NCBI GenBank assembly: GCA_021300125.1
Contig: JAJTHX010000405.1
Location: 1 to 6,539, forward strand
Direction of reading: 5' to 3'
DNA from: Betaproteobacteria bacterium
GTDB taxonomy: Bacteria > Pseudomonadota > Gammaproteobacteria > Burkholderiales > SG8-41
Length of the DNA: 6,539 bases
Shown here: positions 1-6,539 of the stretch, one piece after another
Layout of the letters: each line of letters starts with the position of its first letter
How positions within the stretch are numbered: the stretch's first letter is position 1
Program-made: the position numbers and the translations under genes
Notes under the pieces: generated by a model
What the model was told of the DNA's origin: nothing
The model's database searches: none
The model's input: only the letters and a program-made list of their open reading frames with translations

Positions 1-335
1 CGCAGGACCTGCAAAGGGAGTGGCACAGCGATGGCGAACTCGAAGCCGAACACCTGCAGCTCGCAAGCGCGCAGCGCATCGCCGCCGAGGTCTGGGGCCA
101 GGGCTTTCCCGAGCCCAGTTTCCACGGCGAATTCGAAGTGGCCAGCCAGCGTGTCGTCGGTGAGCGCCATCTCAAACTCAGGCTGCGCCATCGCGGACGC
201 CTGCTCGACGCCATGCTCTTCGGCCATGCCGACCCGCTGCCAGACCAGCTCGTCGCCGGCTACCGGCTCTCCGCCAACCATTACAACGGCGCGGTCACCC
301 TGCAGCTGATCCTCGACCACTGGCAGGCCGCCTGA
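1..335 (+). CDS. recJ: RecJ single-stranded-DNA-specific exonuclease, C-terminal fragment (5' end outside window)
   Basis: This is the 3' end of a gene that starts before the window; the reading frame begins at base 3 and runs about 110 codons to a TGA at 333-335. The translated tail contains WGQGFPEPSFHGEFEV followed by a VGERHLKLRLR-like strand, which I recognise as the C-terminal OB-fold region of RecJ. RecJ is a Mg/Mn-dependent 5'-to-3' single-strand DNA exonuclease acting in the cytoplasm in RecF-pathway recombination, mismatch repair and base-excision repair. The catalytic DHH and DHHA1 domains lie upstream and cannot be checked here. Full-length RecJ is usually about 560-580 residues, so only about a fifth is visible. 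Finding prfB and lysS downstream supports the call, since recJ-prfB-lysS is a known proteobacterial gene order. The shorter overlapping + strand frame from base 31 is a shadow. Confidence 0.88.
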   Translation, partial: QDLQREWHSDGELEAEHLQLASAQRIAAEVWGQGFPEPSFHGEFEVASQRVVGERHLKLRLRHRGRLLDAMLFGHADPLPDQLVAGYRLSANHYNGAVTLQLILDHWQAA

Positions 336-408
336 GCCCCTGCGATGGGCGATAATTGCGACCTGACCGGCCGGGGCGCCGGGCAATACGCTGCAAGGTC
401 ACCGCCGA

Positions 409-1296
409 TTGATTAAAATGTCCATAAAAAACAGATATTTACAATTTTTCATCGGCGCGCTCCTGGCACTGTCGCTGGGCGTGCAGGCCGCCGGCCCGGT
501 GATCTATGAGCGGGAGTCGAAATTCGGCACCGTGGTCATCACCGACGAAGGCAACAACCTGCGTGCGCTGCGCTTTGGCCGTGACGGGGTGCGCCAGAGC
601 CTGGTCAAGATCGACGATCCCGAACACCTTGCGCTCGCCTATACCTCGGTCGCGCTGACCGGTCTCACCCTGTGCGCGGAACCCAAACGCTTCCTGGTGG
701 TCGGCCTGGGCGGCGGATCGCTGCCGCGCTTCCTTCGCCACCATTACCCCGATGCCACGATTGACGCCGTGGACATCAACCCCGAGGTGGCCGCCGCGGC
801 AATCACGCAACTGGGTTTCCGCGAGGACGCAGCGATGCGCATCCACATCACCGACGGCCGCAAGTTCGTCGAGAACGTGCGTGAGCCTTACGACGCGGTG
901 TTTCTCGACGCCTACGGCGCGGATTCGGTGCCGCTGCACCTGACCACCCGCGAATTCATGGATGCGGTGCGCCGCGCCACGCGTACGGACGGCGTGGTGG
1001 TCGGCAACGTCTGGCACAACTCCTCGCGCCCGCCGTACGCCGCCATCGTGAGCACCTACCGCGCCAGTTTCGACACCTTTTACGTGCTGCGCGTGCGTGG
1101 CACCGGCAACCGCATCCTGCTCGCCGCGCCCCACCGCAACAACGTCGAGCCGGATGCGCTGATCGTGAAGGGGCGGCAGATCTCGGCACAGAAAAAATTC
1201 CGTTTCGACCTCGGCCAGCTTTTCGAGAGCAGCGTGATGCCGCTTTGGAGCATACCCGGCGGCGCGGTGCTCACCGATGCCGCGGTCGGCCTCTAG
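409..1296 (+). CDS. Spermidine-synthase-like protein with N-terminal signal peptide (SAM-dependent methyltransferase fold)
   Basis: A 295-residue protein if read from the TTG at 409, or 292 from the ATG at 418. A weak AAGG (395-398) is better spaced for the TTG; both starts give the same export signal. Residues 5-29 (numbered from the TTG) have basic residues, a hydrophobic core (FFIGALLALSLGV) and a VQA-A cleavage-like site, so export to the periplasm is predicted. The rest resembles the spermidine synthase (COG0421) fold: an N-terminal beta-strand region (~30-80), then Rossmann motif I VVGLGGGS (97-104), the ribose-binding acidic motif VDINP (121-125), DGR (149-151) and FLDAYGADSVP (165-175). 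True SpeE enzymes carry GGGDG and DxTDP; here the motif I Asp is Ser104 and the second Asp of the later motif is not at its usual spacing. Putrescine aminopropyl transfer is therefore doubtful and the substrate is unknown. It lies 73-82 nt after recJ and 65 nt before prfB. Confidence 0.82.
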   Translation: MIKMSIKNRYLQFFIGALLALSLGVQAAGPVIYERESKFGTVVITDEGNNLRALRFGRDGVRQSLVKIDDPEHLALAYTSVALTGLTLCAEPKRFLVVGLGGGSLPRFLRHHYPDATIDAVDINPEVAAAAITQLGFREDAAMRIHITDGRKFVENVREPYDAVFLDAYGADSVPLHLTTREFMDAVRRATRTDGVVVGNVWHNSSRPPYAAIVSTYRASFDTFYVLRVRGTGNRILLAAPHRNNVEPDALIVKGRQISAQKKFRFDLGQLFESSVMPLWSIPGGAVLTDAAVGL

Positions 1297-1333
1297 GTCC
1301 GCCGCGAATCACCGGCACACGGAGCCGTTCTTG

Positions 1334-1339
1334 TAAAAT
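1334..1339 (+). promoter_or_regulatory. Possible -10 element ahead of prfB
   Basis: TAAAAT matches the sigma-70 -10 consensus at 5 of 6 positions and lies in the 65-nt gap between the spermidine-synthase-like gene and prfB. It would place transcription initiation roughly 15-20 nt before the prfB start. I see no good TTGACA-like -35 at 16-18 nt spacing, so this is a weak call. Read-through from the upstream genes is equally possible. Confidence 0.3.
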
Positions 1340-1344
1340 CGCGC

Positions 1345-1359
1345 TTTTTCGCGGAAAAA
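1345..1359 (+). repeat. Short inverted repeat immediately upstream of the prfB start codon
   Basis: TTTTTC (1345-1350) and GAAAAA (1354-1359) are perfect inverted copies separated by GCG, ending two bases before the ATG at 1362. In RNA this could form a 6-bp, mostly A-U hairpin with a 3-nt loop, overlapping the only weak ribosome-binding sequence (GCGGAA, 1351-1356). The stem is short and weak, and no function is shown. It does not look like an intrinsic terminator because it lacks a GC-rich stem followed by a U tract. Confidence 0.4.
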
Positions 1360-1361
1360 CC

Positions 1362-2466
1362 ATGGAAGCCGAACGCATCAACGCCATCGCCAACCGACTG
1401 CAGGACCTCGACCAGCGCACCGCGGCGCTGCGGAGGTATCTTTGACTACGAGACCAAGACCCGCCGTCTCGAGGAACTGGTCAAGCTGAGCGAAGACCCC
1501 GCGCTGTGGAACGACCCGGAGCGCGCGCAGGAAGTCGGACGTGAACGCAAGACCCTCGAAGGCATCGTGCATACGCTGCGCGACCTTGACCGCGACCTCG
1601 CCGACTCACTCGAACTGCTGGAGATGGCCCGCGGCGAAAACGACGACAACACCCTGATCGCCGTCGAGGGCGACGCCGCCAAGCTGGCCGGTGTCGTGGA
1701 GAGCATGGAATTCCGGCGCATGTTCTCCAACCCGATGGACCCGAACAACTGCTTTCTCGACATCCAGGCCGGTTCCGGCGGCACTGAAGCGCAGGACTGG
1801 GCCTCGATCCTCGAACGCATGTATCTCAAATACTGCGAGAAAAAGGGCTTCAAGGTCGAGGTGCTGGAGGAGTCCGAGGGCGATGTCGCCGGCCTCAAGA
1901 GCGCCTCGCTCAAGGTCAGCGGCGATTACGCCTTCGGCCACCTGCGCACCGAAACCGGCGTGCACCGGCTGGTGCGCAAATCGCCCTTCGACTCCAACAA
2001 CCGCCGCCACACCTCCTTCGCCAGCGTCTTCGTCTATCCCGAGGTCGACGACTCGATCGAGATCGAAGTCAACCCGGCAGACCTGCGCGTGGATACCTTC
2101 CGCGCCTCCGGCGCCGGCGGCCAGCACATCAACAAGACCGATTCCGCGGTGCGCATCACCCATGCACCCACCGGCATCGTGGTGCAGTGCCAGAACGACC
2201 GCTCGCAGCACCGCAACCGCGCCGAGGCGATGGCGATGCTCAAATCCAAGCTCTATGAACTGGAACTGCGCAAGAGGAACGAGCAGAAACAGGCGCTGGA
2301 GGACACCAAGACCGACATCGGCTGGGGTCACCAGATCCGCTCTTACGTGCTCGACCAGTCGCGTATCAAAGACCTGCGCACCAACGTCGAGATCGGCAAC
2401 ACCCAGGCCGTGCTCGACGGCGGCCTCGACGACTTCATCACCGCCAGCCTGAAATCCGGCCTCTGA
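1362..2466 (+). CDS. prfB: Peptide chain release factor 2 (RF2), expressed through a programmed +1 frameshift
   Basis: RF2 recognises UGA and UAA in the ribosomal A site and triggers peptidyl-tRNA hydrolysis. Frame 0 runs from ATG 1362 for 27 codons to an in-frame TGA (1443-1445). Slipping one base forward after CTT (1440-1442) resumes at GAC (1444) and continues 340 codons to TGA 2464-2466, giving 367 residues against 365 in E. coli. The stop-codon recognition tripeptide SPF is at residues 207-209 and the catalytic GGQ at 252-254, within [19 protein letters not shown]. The residue six before the GGQ glutamine is Ala248, the usual form, not the Thr of E. coli K-12. The N-terminal part (~1-110) is the helical RF domain. 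No strong Shine-Dalgarno precedes the ATG. lysS starts 12 nt downstream, implying one transcript. RF2 level is expected to be autoregulated at the frameshift. Confidence 0.96.
1431..1446 (+). promoter_or_regulatory. RF2 programmed +1 ribosomal frameshift site
   Basis: The sequence CGGAGGTATCTTTGAC contains all the known elements of the bacterial prfB recoding site. An internal Shine-Dalgarno-like GGAGG (1432-1436) lies three bases before the slippery CTT (1440-1442), followed by the in-frame stop TGA (1443-1445) and a C (1446), a poor termination context. It matches the E. coli site (AGGGGGTATCTTTGAC) apart from two bases in the Shine-Dalgarno-like part. When RF2 is scarce the ribosome pauses at UGA and the P-site tRNA slips from CUU to UUU, so full-length RF2 is made. 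When RF2 is plentiful, a 27-residue peptide is released. The frame on either side encodes conserved RF2 sequence, so this is not a sequencing error. Confidence 0.96.
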
Positions 2467-2468
2467 TC

Positions 2469-2473
2469 GGAAG
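2469..2473 (+). promoter_or_regulatory. Ribosome-binding site of lysS
   Basis: GGAAG lies 5 nt before the ATG at 2479, inside the 12-nt gap after the prfB stop codon. It supports the chosen lysS start and tight translational linkage with prfB. Confidence 0.55.
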
Positions 2474-2478
2474 CCCCC

Positions 2479-3993
2479 ATGGAAAACCCCAACACCAGCC
2501 CGGCTGCCGCACCTGCCGCCGACACCAACAAGATCATCGAGGAACGCCGCGCCAAACTGGCCGCGATCCGCGCTGCGGGCACCGCCTTCCCCAATGATTT
2601 TGTCCGCGAGCACTACGCCGGCGACCTCACCGCGAAGCATGGCGCGACCGAGGCTGCGGCACTTGCCGCCTCCTGCAACAGCGTTGTTGTCGGCGGCCGC
2701 ATCATGCTGAAACGGGTGATGGGCAAGGCGAGTTTCGCCACCATCCAGGACATGAGCGGCCGCATCCAGGTCTATGTCTCGGTGGACGATACCGGCGCGC
2801 AAACGCTGGAAGCGTTCAAGCACTACGACATCGGCGACATCATCGGCGTCGAGGGCACCCTGTTCAAGACCCAGAAAGGCGAGCTGACGGTGCGCGCAAA
2901 GACACTGCGCCTGCTCACCAAGTCGCTGCGCCCGCTGCCCGAAAAATTCCACGGCCTCACCGACCAGGAGCTGAAATACCGCCAGCGCTACGTTGACCTG
3001 ATCGTCAATGCCGACACCCGCGCGGTGTTCGCCAAGCGCTCGCAGATCGTGCAGTCGGTGCGCAGCACGCTGATCGAGGACAGCTTCCTCGAGGTCGAGA
3101 CACCGATGATGCACCCCATCCCGGGTGGCGCCGCGGCCCGCCCCTTCGTCACCCACCACAACGCGCTGGACATGGAACTGTTCCTGCGCATCGCCCCGGA
3201 GCTCTATCTGAAGCGCCTGGTGGTCGGCGGCCTGGAGAAGGTGTTCGAGGTCAACCGCAATTTCCGCAACGAAGGCATGTCGACCCGGCACAATCCCGAG
3301 TTCACGATGCTGGAGTTCTATGCCGCGTACTGGCGCTACGGGCACCTGATGGACTTCATCGAAGGCATGCTGCGCCGGGCCGCCGAGACCGTGACCGGCA
3401 GCGCCGCAGTCACGTATCAGGGCAGGACCATCGACTTCTCGAAACCCTTCGAGCGCCTGACCATCACCGGCGCGATCCGGAAATACCGGCCAGACATCAC
3501 GGATGACGAGCTCGCCAGCCGCGACCGCATCGTCAGCCGGCTCAATGCCATGCACGTCCCCTTCCGCGAGCACGACGGCCTCGGCGGCATGCAGCTGACG
3601 CTGTTCGAAGCCACAGCCGAAGCCCAGCTCTTCGACCCGACCTTCATCATCGACTATCCGGCCGAAGTCTCGCCGCTGGCCCGCCGCAGCGACAGCAACC
3701 CGGAGATCACCGAGCGCTTCGAGCTGTTCATCGCCGGCCGCGAGATCGCCAACGGCTTCTCCGAGCTGAACGACCCCGAGGACCAGGCCGCCCGTTTCAT
3801 GGAACAGGTGAAGCAGAAGGATGCCGGCGATCATGAAGCCATGCACTACGACGCCGACTACATCCGTGCGCTCGAATACGGCCTGCCGCCCACCGGCGGC
3901 GCCGGCATCGGCATCGATCGCCTGGTCATGCTGCTGACCGACAGCCCCTCGATCCGCGACGTGATCCTGTTTCCGCACATGCGGCCGGAATAA
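2479..3993 (+). CDS. lysS: Lysyl-tRNA synthetase, class II
   Basis: This 504-residue protein (E. coli LysS is 505) attaches lysine to tRNA-Lys with ATP in the cytoplasm. After a short Ala/Pro-rich N-terminus and a helix (~17-34), an OB-fold anticodon-binding domain covers about 68-150 ([19 protein letters not shown] and on). The class II catalytic domain follows. Motif 1 is around 202-223 ([15 protein letters not shown]). Motif 2 is around 256-281, with FRNEG at 262-266 and the ATP-contacting Arg263 and Glu265. Motif 3 is [13 protein letters not shown] (474-486) with the conserved Arg481. The C-terminus [11 protein letters not shown] is typical of the family. The ATG at 2479 has a GGAAG at the right distance. 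The gene is 12 nt after prfB, the conserved prfB-lysS pair of Proteobacteria, and nothing looks truncated or altered. Confidence 0.97.
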   Translation: MENPNTSPAAAPAADTNKIIEERRAKLAAIRAAGTAFPNDFVREHYAGDLTAKHGATEAAALAASCNSVVVGGRIMLKRVMGKASFATIQDMSGRIQVYVSVDDTGAQTLEAFKHYDIGDIIGVEGTLFKTQKGELTVRAKTLRLLTKSLRPLPEKFHGLTDQELKYRQRYVDLIVNADTRAVFAKRSQIVQSVRSTLIEDSFLEVETPMMHPIPGGAAARPFVTHHNALDMELFLRIAPELYLKRLVVGGLEKVFEVNRNFRNEGMSTRHNPEFTMLEFYAAYWRYGHLMDFIEGMLRRAAETVTGSAAVTYQGRTIDFSKPFERLTITGAIRKYRPDITDDELASRDRIVSRLNAMHVPFREHDGLGGMQLTLFEATAEAQLFDPTFIIDYPAEVSPLARRSDSNPEITERFELFIAGREIANGFSELNDPEDQAARFMEQVKQKDAGDHEAMHYDADYIRALEYGLPPTGGAGIGIDRLVMLLTDSPSIRDVILFPHMRPE

Positions 3994-4013
3994 GGCCCCG
4001 CCCGCGCAGCACG

Positions 4014-5984
4014 ATGAGTGCCGGCCCACCGCTCTGGCAGCCCTCACCGGGACGCATCGCGTCGGCCAAACTGACGGCCTTCATGCGCCACGTCGCGCAG
4101 TACGGCGGGCCGGACTGCACAACCTATCCACAGCTGTACGACTGGTCGGTCAGCCGACCCGCGGACTTCTGGTCCGCTGTGTGGGCATTCTGCGGGGTCA
4201 TCGCAGAGCGCGGCAGTGACCGCGTGCTGGAACACCCGGGCCGCATGCCCGGCGCGCGCTGGTTTCCCGATGCGCGCCTGAACTACGCCGAAAACCTGCT
4301 GAAGCAGGCCGGCAAGGGTGACGCCATCGTCTTCCGTGGTGAAAACCGCGTCGCCGGCCGCCTCAGTCACGATGAACTGCGCCACGAAGTCTCGCGTTTC
4401 GCCCAGGCGCTGCGTGCCGCCGGCATCAAAGCGGGTGACCGCATCGCCGGCTACATGCCCAATCTGCCGGGTACCGTGATCGCGATGCTCGCCGCATCCA
4501 GCCTCGGCGCGGTGTGGTCGTCCTGCTCGCCGGATTTCGGCGTGCAAGGCGTGGTCGACCGCTTCGGCCAGATCGCGCCGCGCATCCTTGTCGCCGCCGA
4601 CGGCTACTTCTACAACCGCAACACCATCGACAACCTGCCGCGCCTGCAGGAGATCATGGACCGGCTGCCCTCGGTCGAAAGACTGGTGGTGGTGCCCTAC
4701 ACCTGCGCGACACCCGACCTGTCCGGCCTGCCCCAAGCGGTCAGCGTGCACGACTTCATGGCGCCATTCAGCGCGCAGCCGCTGCAATTCGAACGCCTGC
4801 CCTTCGACCATCCGCTGTTCATCCTGTTTTCCTCGGGCACCACGGGCGTGCCGAAGTGCATCGTCCACGGCGCCGGCGGCACGCTGCTGCAGCACCTGAA
4901 GGAGCACGTGCTGCATACCGACATCGGCACGGGCGACCGGCTGTTCTACTTCACCACTTGTGGCTGGATGATGTGGAACTGGCTGGTCTCGGGACTCGCC
5001 GCGGGTGCGACGCTGATGCTCTACGACGGCTCCCCCTTCCTCGCCAAGGGCGCCGTACTGTGGGATTACGCCGGGCAGGAAAAAATCAGCGTCTTCGGCA
5101 CCTCGGCCAAGTACATCGATGCGCTGGCCAAGCTCGACCTCCGGCCCGGCGAAACCCACGACCTGTCATCACTGCGCGCGCTGCTCTCCACCGGCTCGCC
5201 ACTGGTGCCGGAAAGCTTTGATTACGTCTACCGCGCAATCAAGGCCGACCTGCAGCTGGCATCGATTTCCGGCGGCACCGACATCATTTCCTGCTTCGCG
5301 CTGGGTTGCCCGGTACTGCCGGTATTTCGCGGCGAACTGCAGTGCCGCGGCCTCGGCATGAAAGTCGAGGTGTGGAACGACCAGGGCCAGCCGGTGCGCG
5401 GCGAAAAAGGTGAACTGGTGTGCACCGCGCCCTTCCCGTCGATGCCCACCGGATTCTGGAGCGACCCCGGCGGCAAAAAATACCACGCCGCGTATTTCGA
5501 GCGTTTTCCCGGCGCCTGGCACCATGGCGACTATGTCAAACTCACCGGGAATGACGGCCTGATCATCTACGGTCGCTCCGACGCGGTGCTCAACCCCGGC
5601 GGGGTGCGCATCGGCACCGCCGAAATCTACCGACAGGTGGAACGCCTGGACGAAGTGGTTGAAAGCATCGCCATCGGCCAGGACTGGCCGCCGCAGCAGG
5701 CCAATGACGTGCGCGTGGTGCTGTTCGTGCGCCTGCGCGACGGCCTGACGCTCGACGCCGCACTGATCCAGCGCATCCGGCAGCAGATCCGCGACAGCAC
5801 CACGCCGCGCCATGTGCCCTCGGTGATCGCGCAGGTGACCGACATCCCGCGCACCAAGAGCGGAAAAATCGTCGAACTCGCGGTACGCAATGTCGTGCAT
5901 GGCCTGCCGGTGCTCAACCTCGAGGCGCTGGCTAACCCCGAGGCCCTGGACCAATACCGCGACCGAGCCGAACTGCGCGGCTGA
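4014..5984 (+). CDS. Acetoacetyl-CoA synthetase (acetoacetate--CoA ligase)
   Basis: A 656-residue adenylate-forming (ANL superfamily) enzyme expected to convert acetoacetate, ATP and CoA to acetoacetyl-CoA, AMP and pyrophosphate in the cytoplasm. An acetyl-CoA-synthetase-type N-terminal segment lies at about 40-98 ([12 protein letters not shown]). The AMP-binding P-loop [15 protein letters not shown] is at 271-285, GGTD at 420-423, HHGDYVK at 503-509 and [20 protein letters not shown] at 520-539. The C-terminal TKSGK ends in Lys618, the residue used for adenylation and, in acetyl-CoA synthetases, acetylated as a control. The stretch [15 protein letters not shown] through [14 protein letters not shown] distinguishes the acetoacetate branch from acetate or propionate ligases. 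Length matches the family (~650). The likely role is use of acetoacetate from 3-hydroxybutyrate or polyhydroxybutyrate turnover. It starts 20 nt after lysS with no clear Shine-Dalgarno; the N-terminal [22 protein letters not shown] fits the family start. Confidence 0.92.
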   Translation: MSAGPPLWQPSPGRIASAKLTAFMRHVAQYGGPDCTTYPQLYDWSVSRPADFWSAVWAFCGVIAERGSDRVLEHPGRMPGARWFPDARLNYAENLLKQAGKGDAIVFRGENRVAGRLSHDELRHEVSRFAQALRAAGIKAGDRIAGYMPNLPGTVIAMLAASSLGAVWSSCSPDFGVQGVVDRFGQIAPRILVAADGYFYNRNTIDNLPRLQEIMDRLPSVERLVVVPYTCATPDLSGLPQAVSVHDFMAPFSAQPLQFERLPFDHPLFILFSSGTTGVPKCIVHGAGGTLLQHLKEHVLHTDIGTGDRLFYFTTCGWMMWNWLVSGLAAGATLMLYDGSPFLAKGAVLWDYAGQEKISVFGTSAKYIDALAKLDLRPGETHDLSSLRALLSTGSPLVPESFDYVYRAIKADLQLASISGGTDIISCFALGCPVLPVFRGELQCRGLGMKVEVWNDQGQPVRGEKGELVCTAPFPSMPTGFWSDPGGKKYHAAYFERFPGAWHHGDYVKLTGNDGLIIYGRSDAVLNPGGVRIGTAEIYRQVERLDEVVESIAIGQDWPPQQANDVRVVLFVRLRDGLTLDAALIQRIRQQIRDSTTPRHVPSVIAQVTDIPRTKSGKIVELAVRNVVHGLPVLNLEALANPEALDQYRDRAELRG

Positions 5985-5994
5985 AGACACCCGC

Positions 5995-6038
5995 GGCAGT
6001 GCCGCAAGGCAGTCGTAACACTTTGTAAACCCGGCAGT
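5995..6038 (+). repeat. Three direct copies of GGCAGT downstream of the acetoacetyl-CoA synthetase gene
   Basis: GGCAGT occurs at 5995-6000, 6008-6013 and 6033-6038, start-to-start spacings of 13 and 25 nt, in the 123-nt gap ahead of the glycine-zipper gene. The first copy is part of a GCGGC-AGT-GCCGC hairpin (5993-6005) with no following T run, so a terminator is not supported. The repeats are only 6 bp and could be chance; if functional, they would be candidate protein-binding sites upstream of the next gene. Confidence 0.25.
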
Positions 6039-6094
6039 TTTTCACAGCCATGGCACCGTCGCTGGGCTACAGTGGCTGCGCTTTCCGTTGAAGA

Positions 6095-6100
6095 AAGGAG
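6095..6100 (+). promoter_or_regulatory. Strong Shine-Dalgarno of the glycine-zipper gene
   Basis: AAGGAG is a near-perfect Shine-Dalgarno sequence 7 nt before the ATG at 6108. It is the best ribosome-binding site in the window and fixes the start of the last gene. Confidence 0.85.
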
Positions 6101-6107
6101 CCACACC

Positions 6108-6539
6108 ATGTCGCAAACCCGGAAACTCAACCCCCTGATCACGCTGGCCGCGATATCGGTGACGCTGTTCAGCCTGCTCGGCATTGCCGCCATCATGGGC
6201 GTGCTGCCGACCTCATTCTCGAAAAGCAGCGACAGCATGCTCACTGCAGAATCGGCAAAGCCAGGCACAGCCACAGCGTCGCCGAAAAGCGACAGCAGCA
6301 AGACCGCATCAACAGCCGCAAAACCGGTCGCCAGGACCGCATCCGCGGACAAGACCGCGCTGGCGCCGGCGCCAGCGCCCGCACCGGTAACAGCCGCGCG
6401 TGAACCCGCAACAACCGCACCCTTGTGCAATCACTGCGGCGTAGTCAGTGAAGTGCGCGCCATCAAGCAAAAAGGCGAAGGCAGTGGCCTCGGCGCGTTG
6501 GCAGGCGGTGTGGTGGGCGGGCTGCTCGGCAACCAGGTC
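6108..6539 (+). CDS. Membrane-anchored glycine-zipper (2TM, 17 kDa surface antigen-like) protein, N-terminal part
   Basis: An open frame from ATG 6108 runs 144 codons to the window edge without a stop; the 3' end is missing. Residues ~9-32 (PLITLAAISVTLFSLLGIAA and on) form one hydrophobic helix after a short basic N-terminus (R5, K6). It could be a membrane anchor or an uncleaved signal; there is no lipobox cysteine. Residues ~38-105 are a low-complexity linker rich in Ala, Pro, Thr, Ser and Lys, including an APAPAPAP run. A conserved-looking CNHCGVV (107-113) follows, then SEVRAIKQKGEG and the beginning of a glycine zipper, GSGLGALAGGVVGGLLGN (125-142). The arrangement matches glycine-zipper 2TM-domain proteins of proteobacterial envelopes, whose exact role is poorly defined. 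The linker uses many A-ending codons (gca, aca, tca), unlike the neighbouring housekeeping genes. It sits 123 nt after the preceding gene and is probably transcribed separately. Confidence 0.78.
   Translation, partial: MSQTRKLNPLITLAAISVTLFSLLGIAAIMGVLPTSFSKSSDSMLTAESAKPGTATASPKSDSSKTASTAAKPVARTASADKTALAPAPAPAPVTAAREPATTAPLCNHCGVVSEVRAIKQKGEGSGLGALAGGVVGGLLGNQV

Noticed and set aside
351..356. GATAAT as a -10 box for the spermidine-synthase-like gene
   Set aside because: It matches the -10 consensus at 5 of 6 bases, but no -35-like hexamer lies 16-18 nt upstream, which would fall within the last codons of recJ.
367..382. CCGGC/GCCGG hairpin between recJ and the next gene as a terminator
   Set aside because: The 5-bp stem has no T tract after it and short GC inverted repeats are expected by chance in this GC-rich sequence.
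1443..1445. In-frame TGA suggesting that prfB is a pseudogene or contains a sequencing error
   Set aside because: The surrounding bases form the exact known RF2 recoding signal, and the protein after the +1 shift is full length with intact SPF and GGQ motifs.
1606..4047. An 813-codon open frame on the minus strand, antisense to prfB and lysS
   Set aside because: Its translation is low in recognisable domains and rich in Gly, Ala, Val, His and Asp, as expected when the opposite strand of GC-rich, strongly codon-biased genes is read in the antisense frame. The + strand genes beneath it are unmistakable RF2 and LysRS.
4044..5990. Long minus-strand frames (4044-5159 and 5169-5990) opposite the acetoacetyl-CoA synthetase
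   Set aside because: Same GC-bias shadow effect; no domain, no ribosome-binding site, and complete overlap with a clear enzyme gene.
5993..6005. GCGGC/GCCGC hairpin as an intrinsic terminator after the acetoacetyl-CoA synthetase gene
   Set aside because: The stem is only 5 bp with a 3-nt loop and is not followed by a T run.
6184..6390. A 68-codon + strand frame inside the glycine-zipper gene
   Set aside because: It is a shifted-frame shadow, rich in Arg, Gln and Pro, with no ribosome-binding site; the frame from 6108 has a strong Shine-Dalgarno and a sensible membrane protein.

Overview
The window is GC-rich, tightly packed bacterial chromosome with every recognisable gene on the + strand. 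The order recJ–(insert)–prfB–lysS is the conserved recJ-prfB-lysS neighbourhood of Beta- and Gammaproteobacteria. The protein sequences and the flanking glycine-zipper gene fit a betaproteobacterium best; this lineage call is inference from protein appearance and gene order, not from a search.

Layout: (1) positions 1-335, the last ~110 codons of recJ (single-strand DNA exonuclease); (2) 409/418-1296, a spermidine-synthase-fold protein with a predicted signal peptide, sitting between recJ and prfB; (3) 1362-2466, prfB (peptide chain release factor 2), whose coding sequence is interrupted by an in-frame UGA at codon 28 and is completed only by the classical programmed +1 frameshift; (4) 2479-3993, lysS (class II lysyl-tRNA synthetase), 12 nt after prfB; (5) 4014-5984, an acetoacetyl-CoA synthetase, 20 nt after lysS; (6) 6108 to the window end, the start of a membrane-anchored glycine-zipper protein with a strong Shine-Dalgarno of its own.

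How the genes fit together: prfB and lysS are translation genes and very probably co-transcribed. The acetoacetyl-CoA synthetase follows so closely that it may be read from the same transcript, although its role (activating acetoacetate for ketone-body or polyhydroxyalkanoate/acetyl-CoA metabolism) is unrelated. The 123-nt gap before the glycine-zipper gene suggests a new transcription unit for an envelope protein.

No mobile element, CRISPR array, tRNA or rRNA was seen, and no gene-free stretch exceeds 300 bases. I found no convincing evidence of a wholly new system. The points most worth a second look are the exported spermidine-synthase-like protein with altered active-site motifs, the textbook RF2 frameshift site with an inverted repeat just ahead of the prfB start, and the glycine-zipper protein with a CxxC motif.
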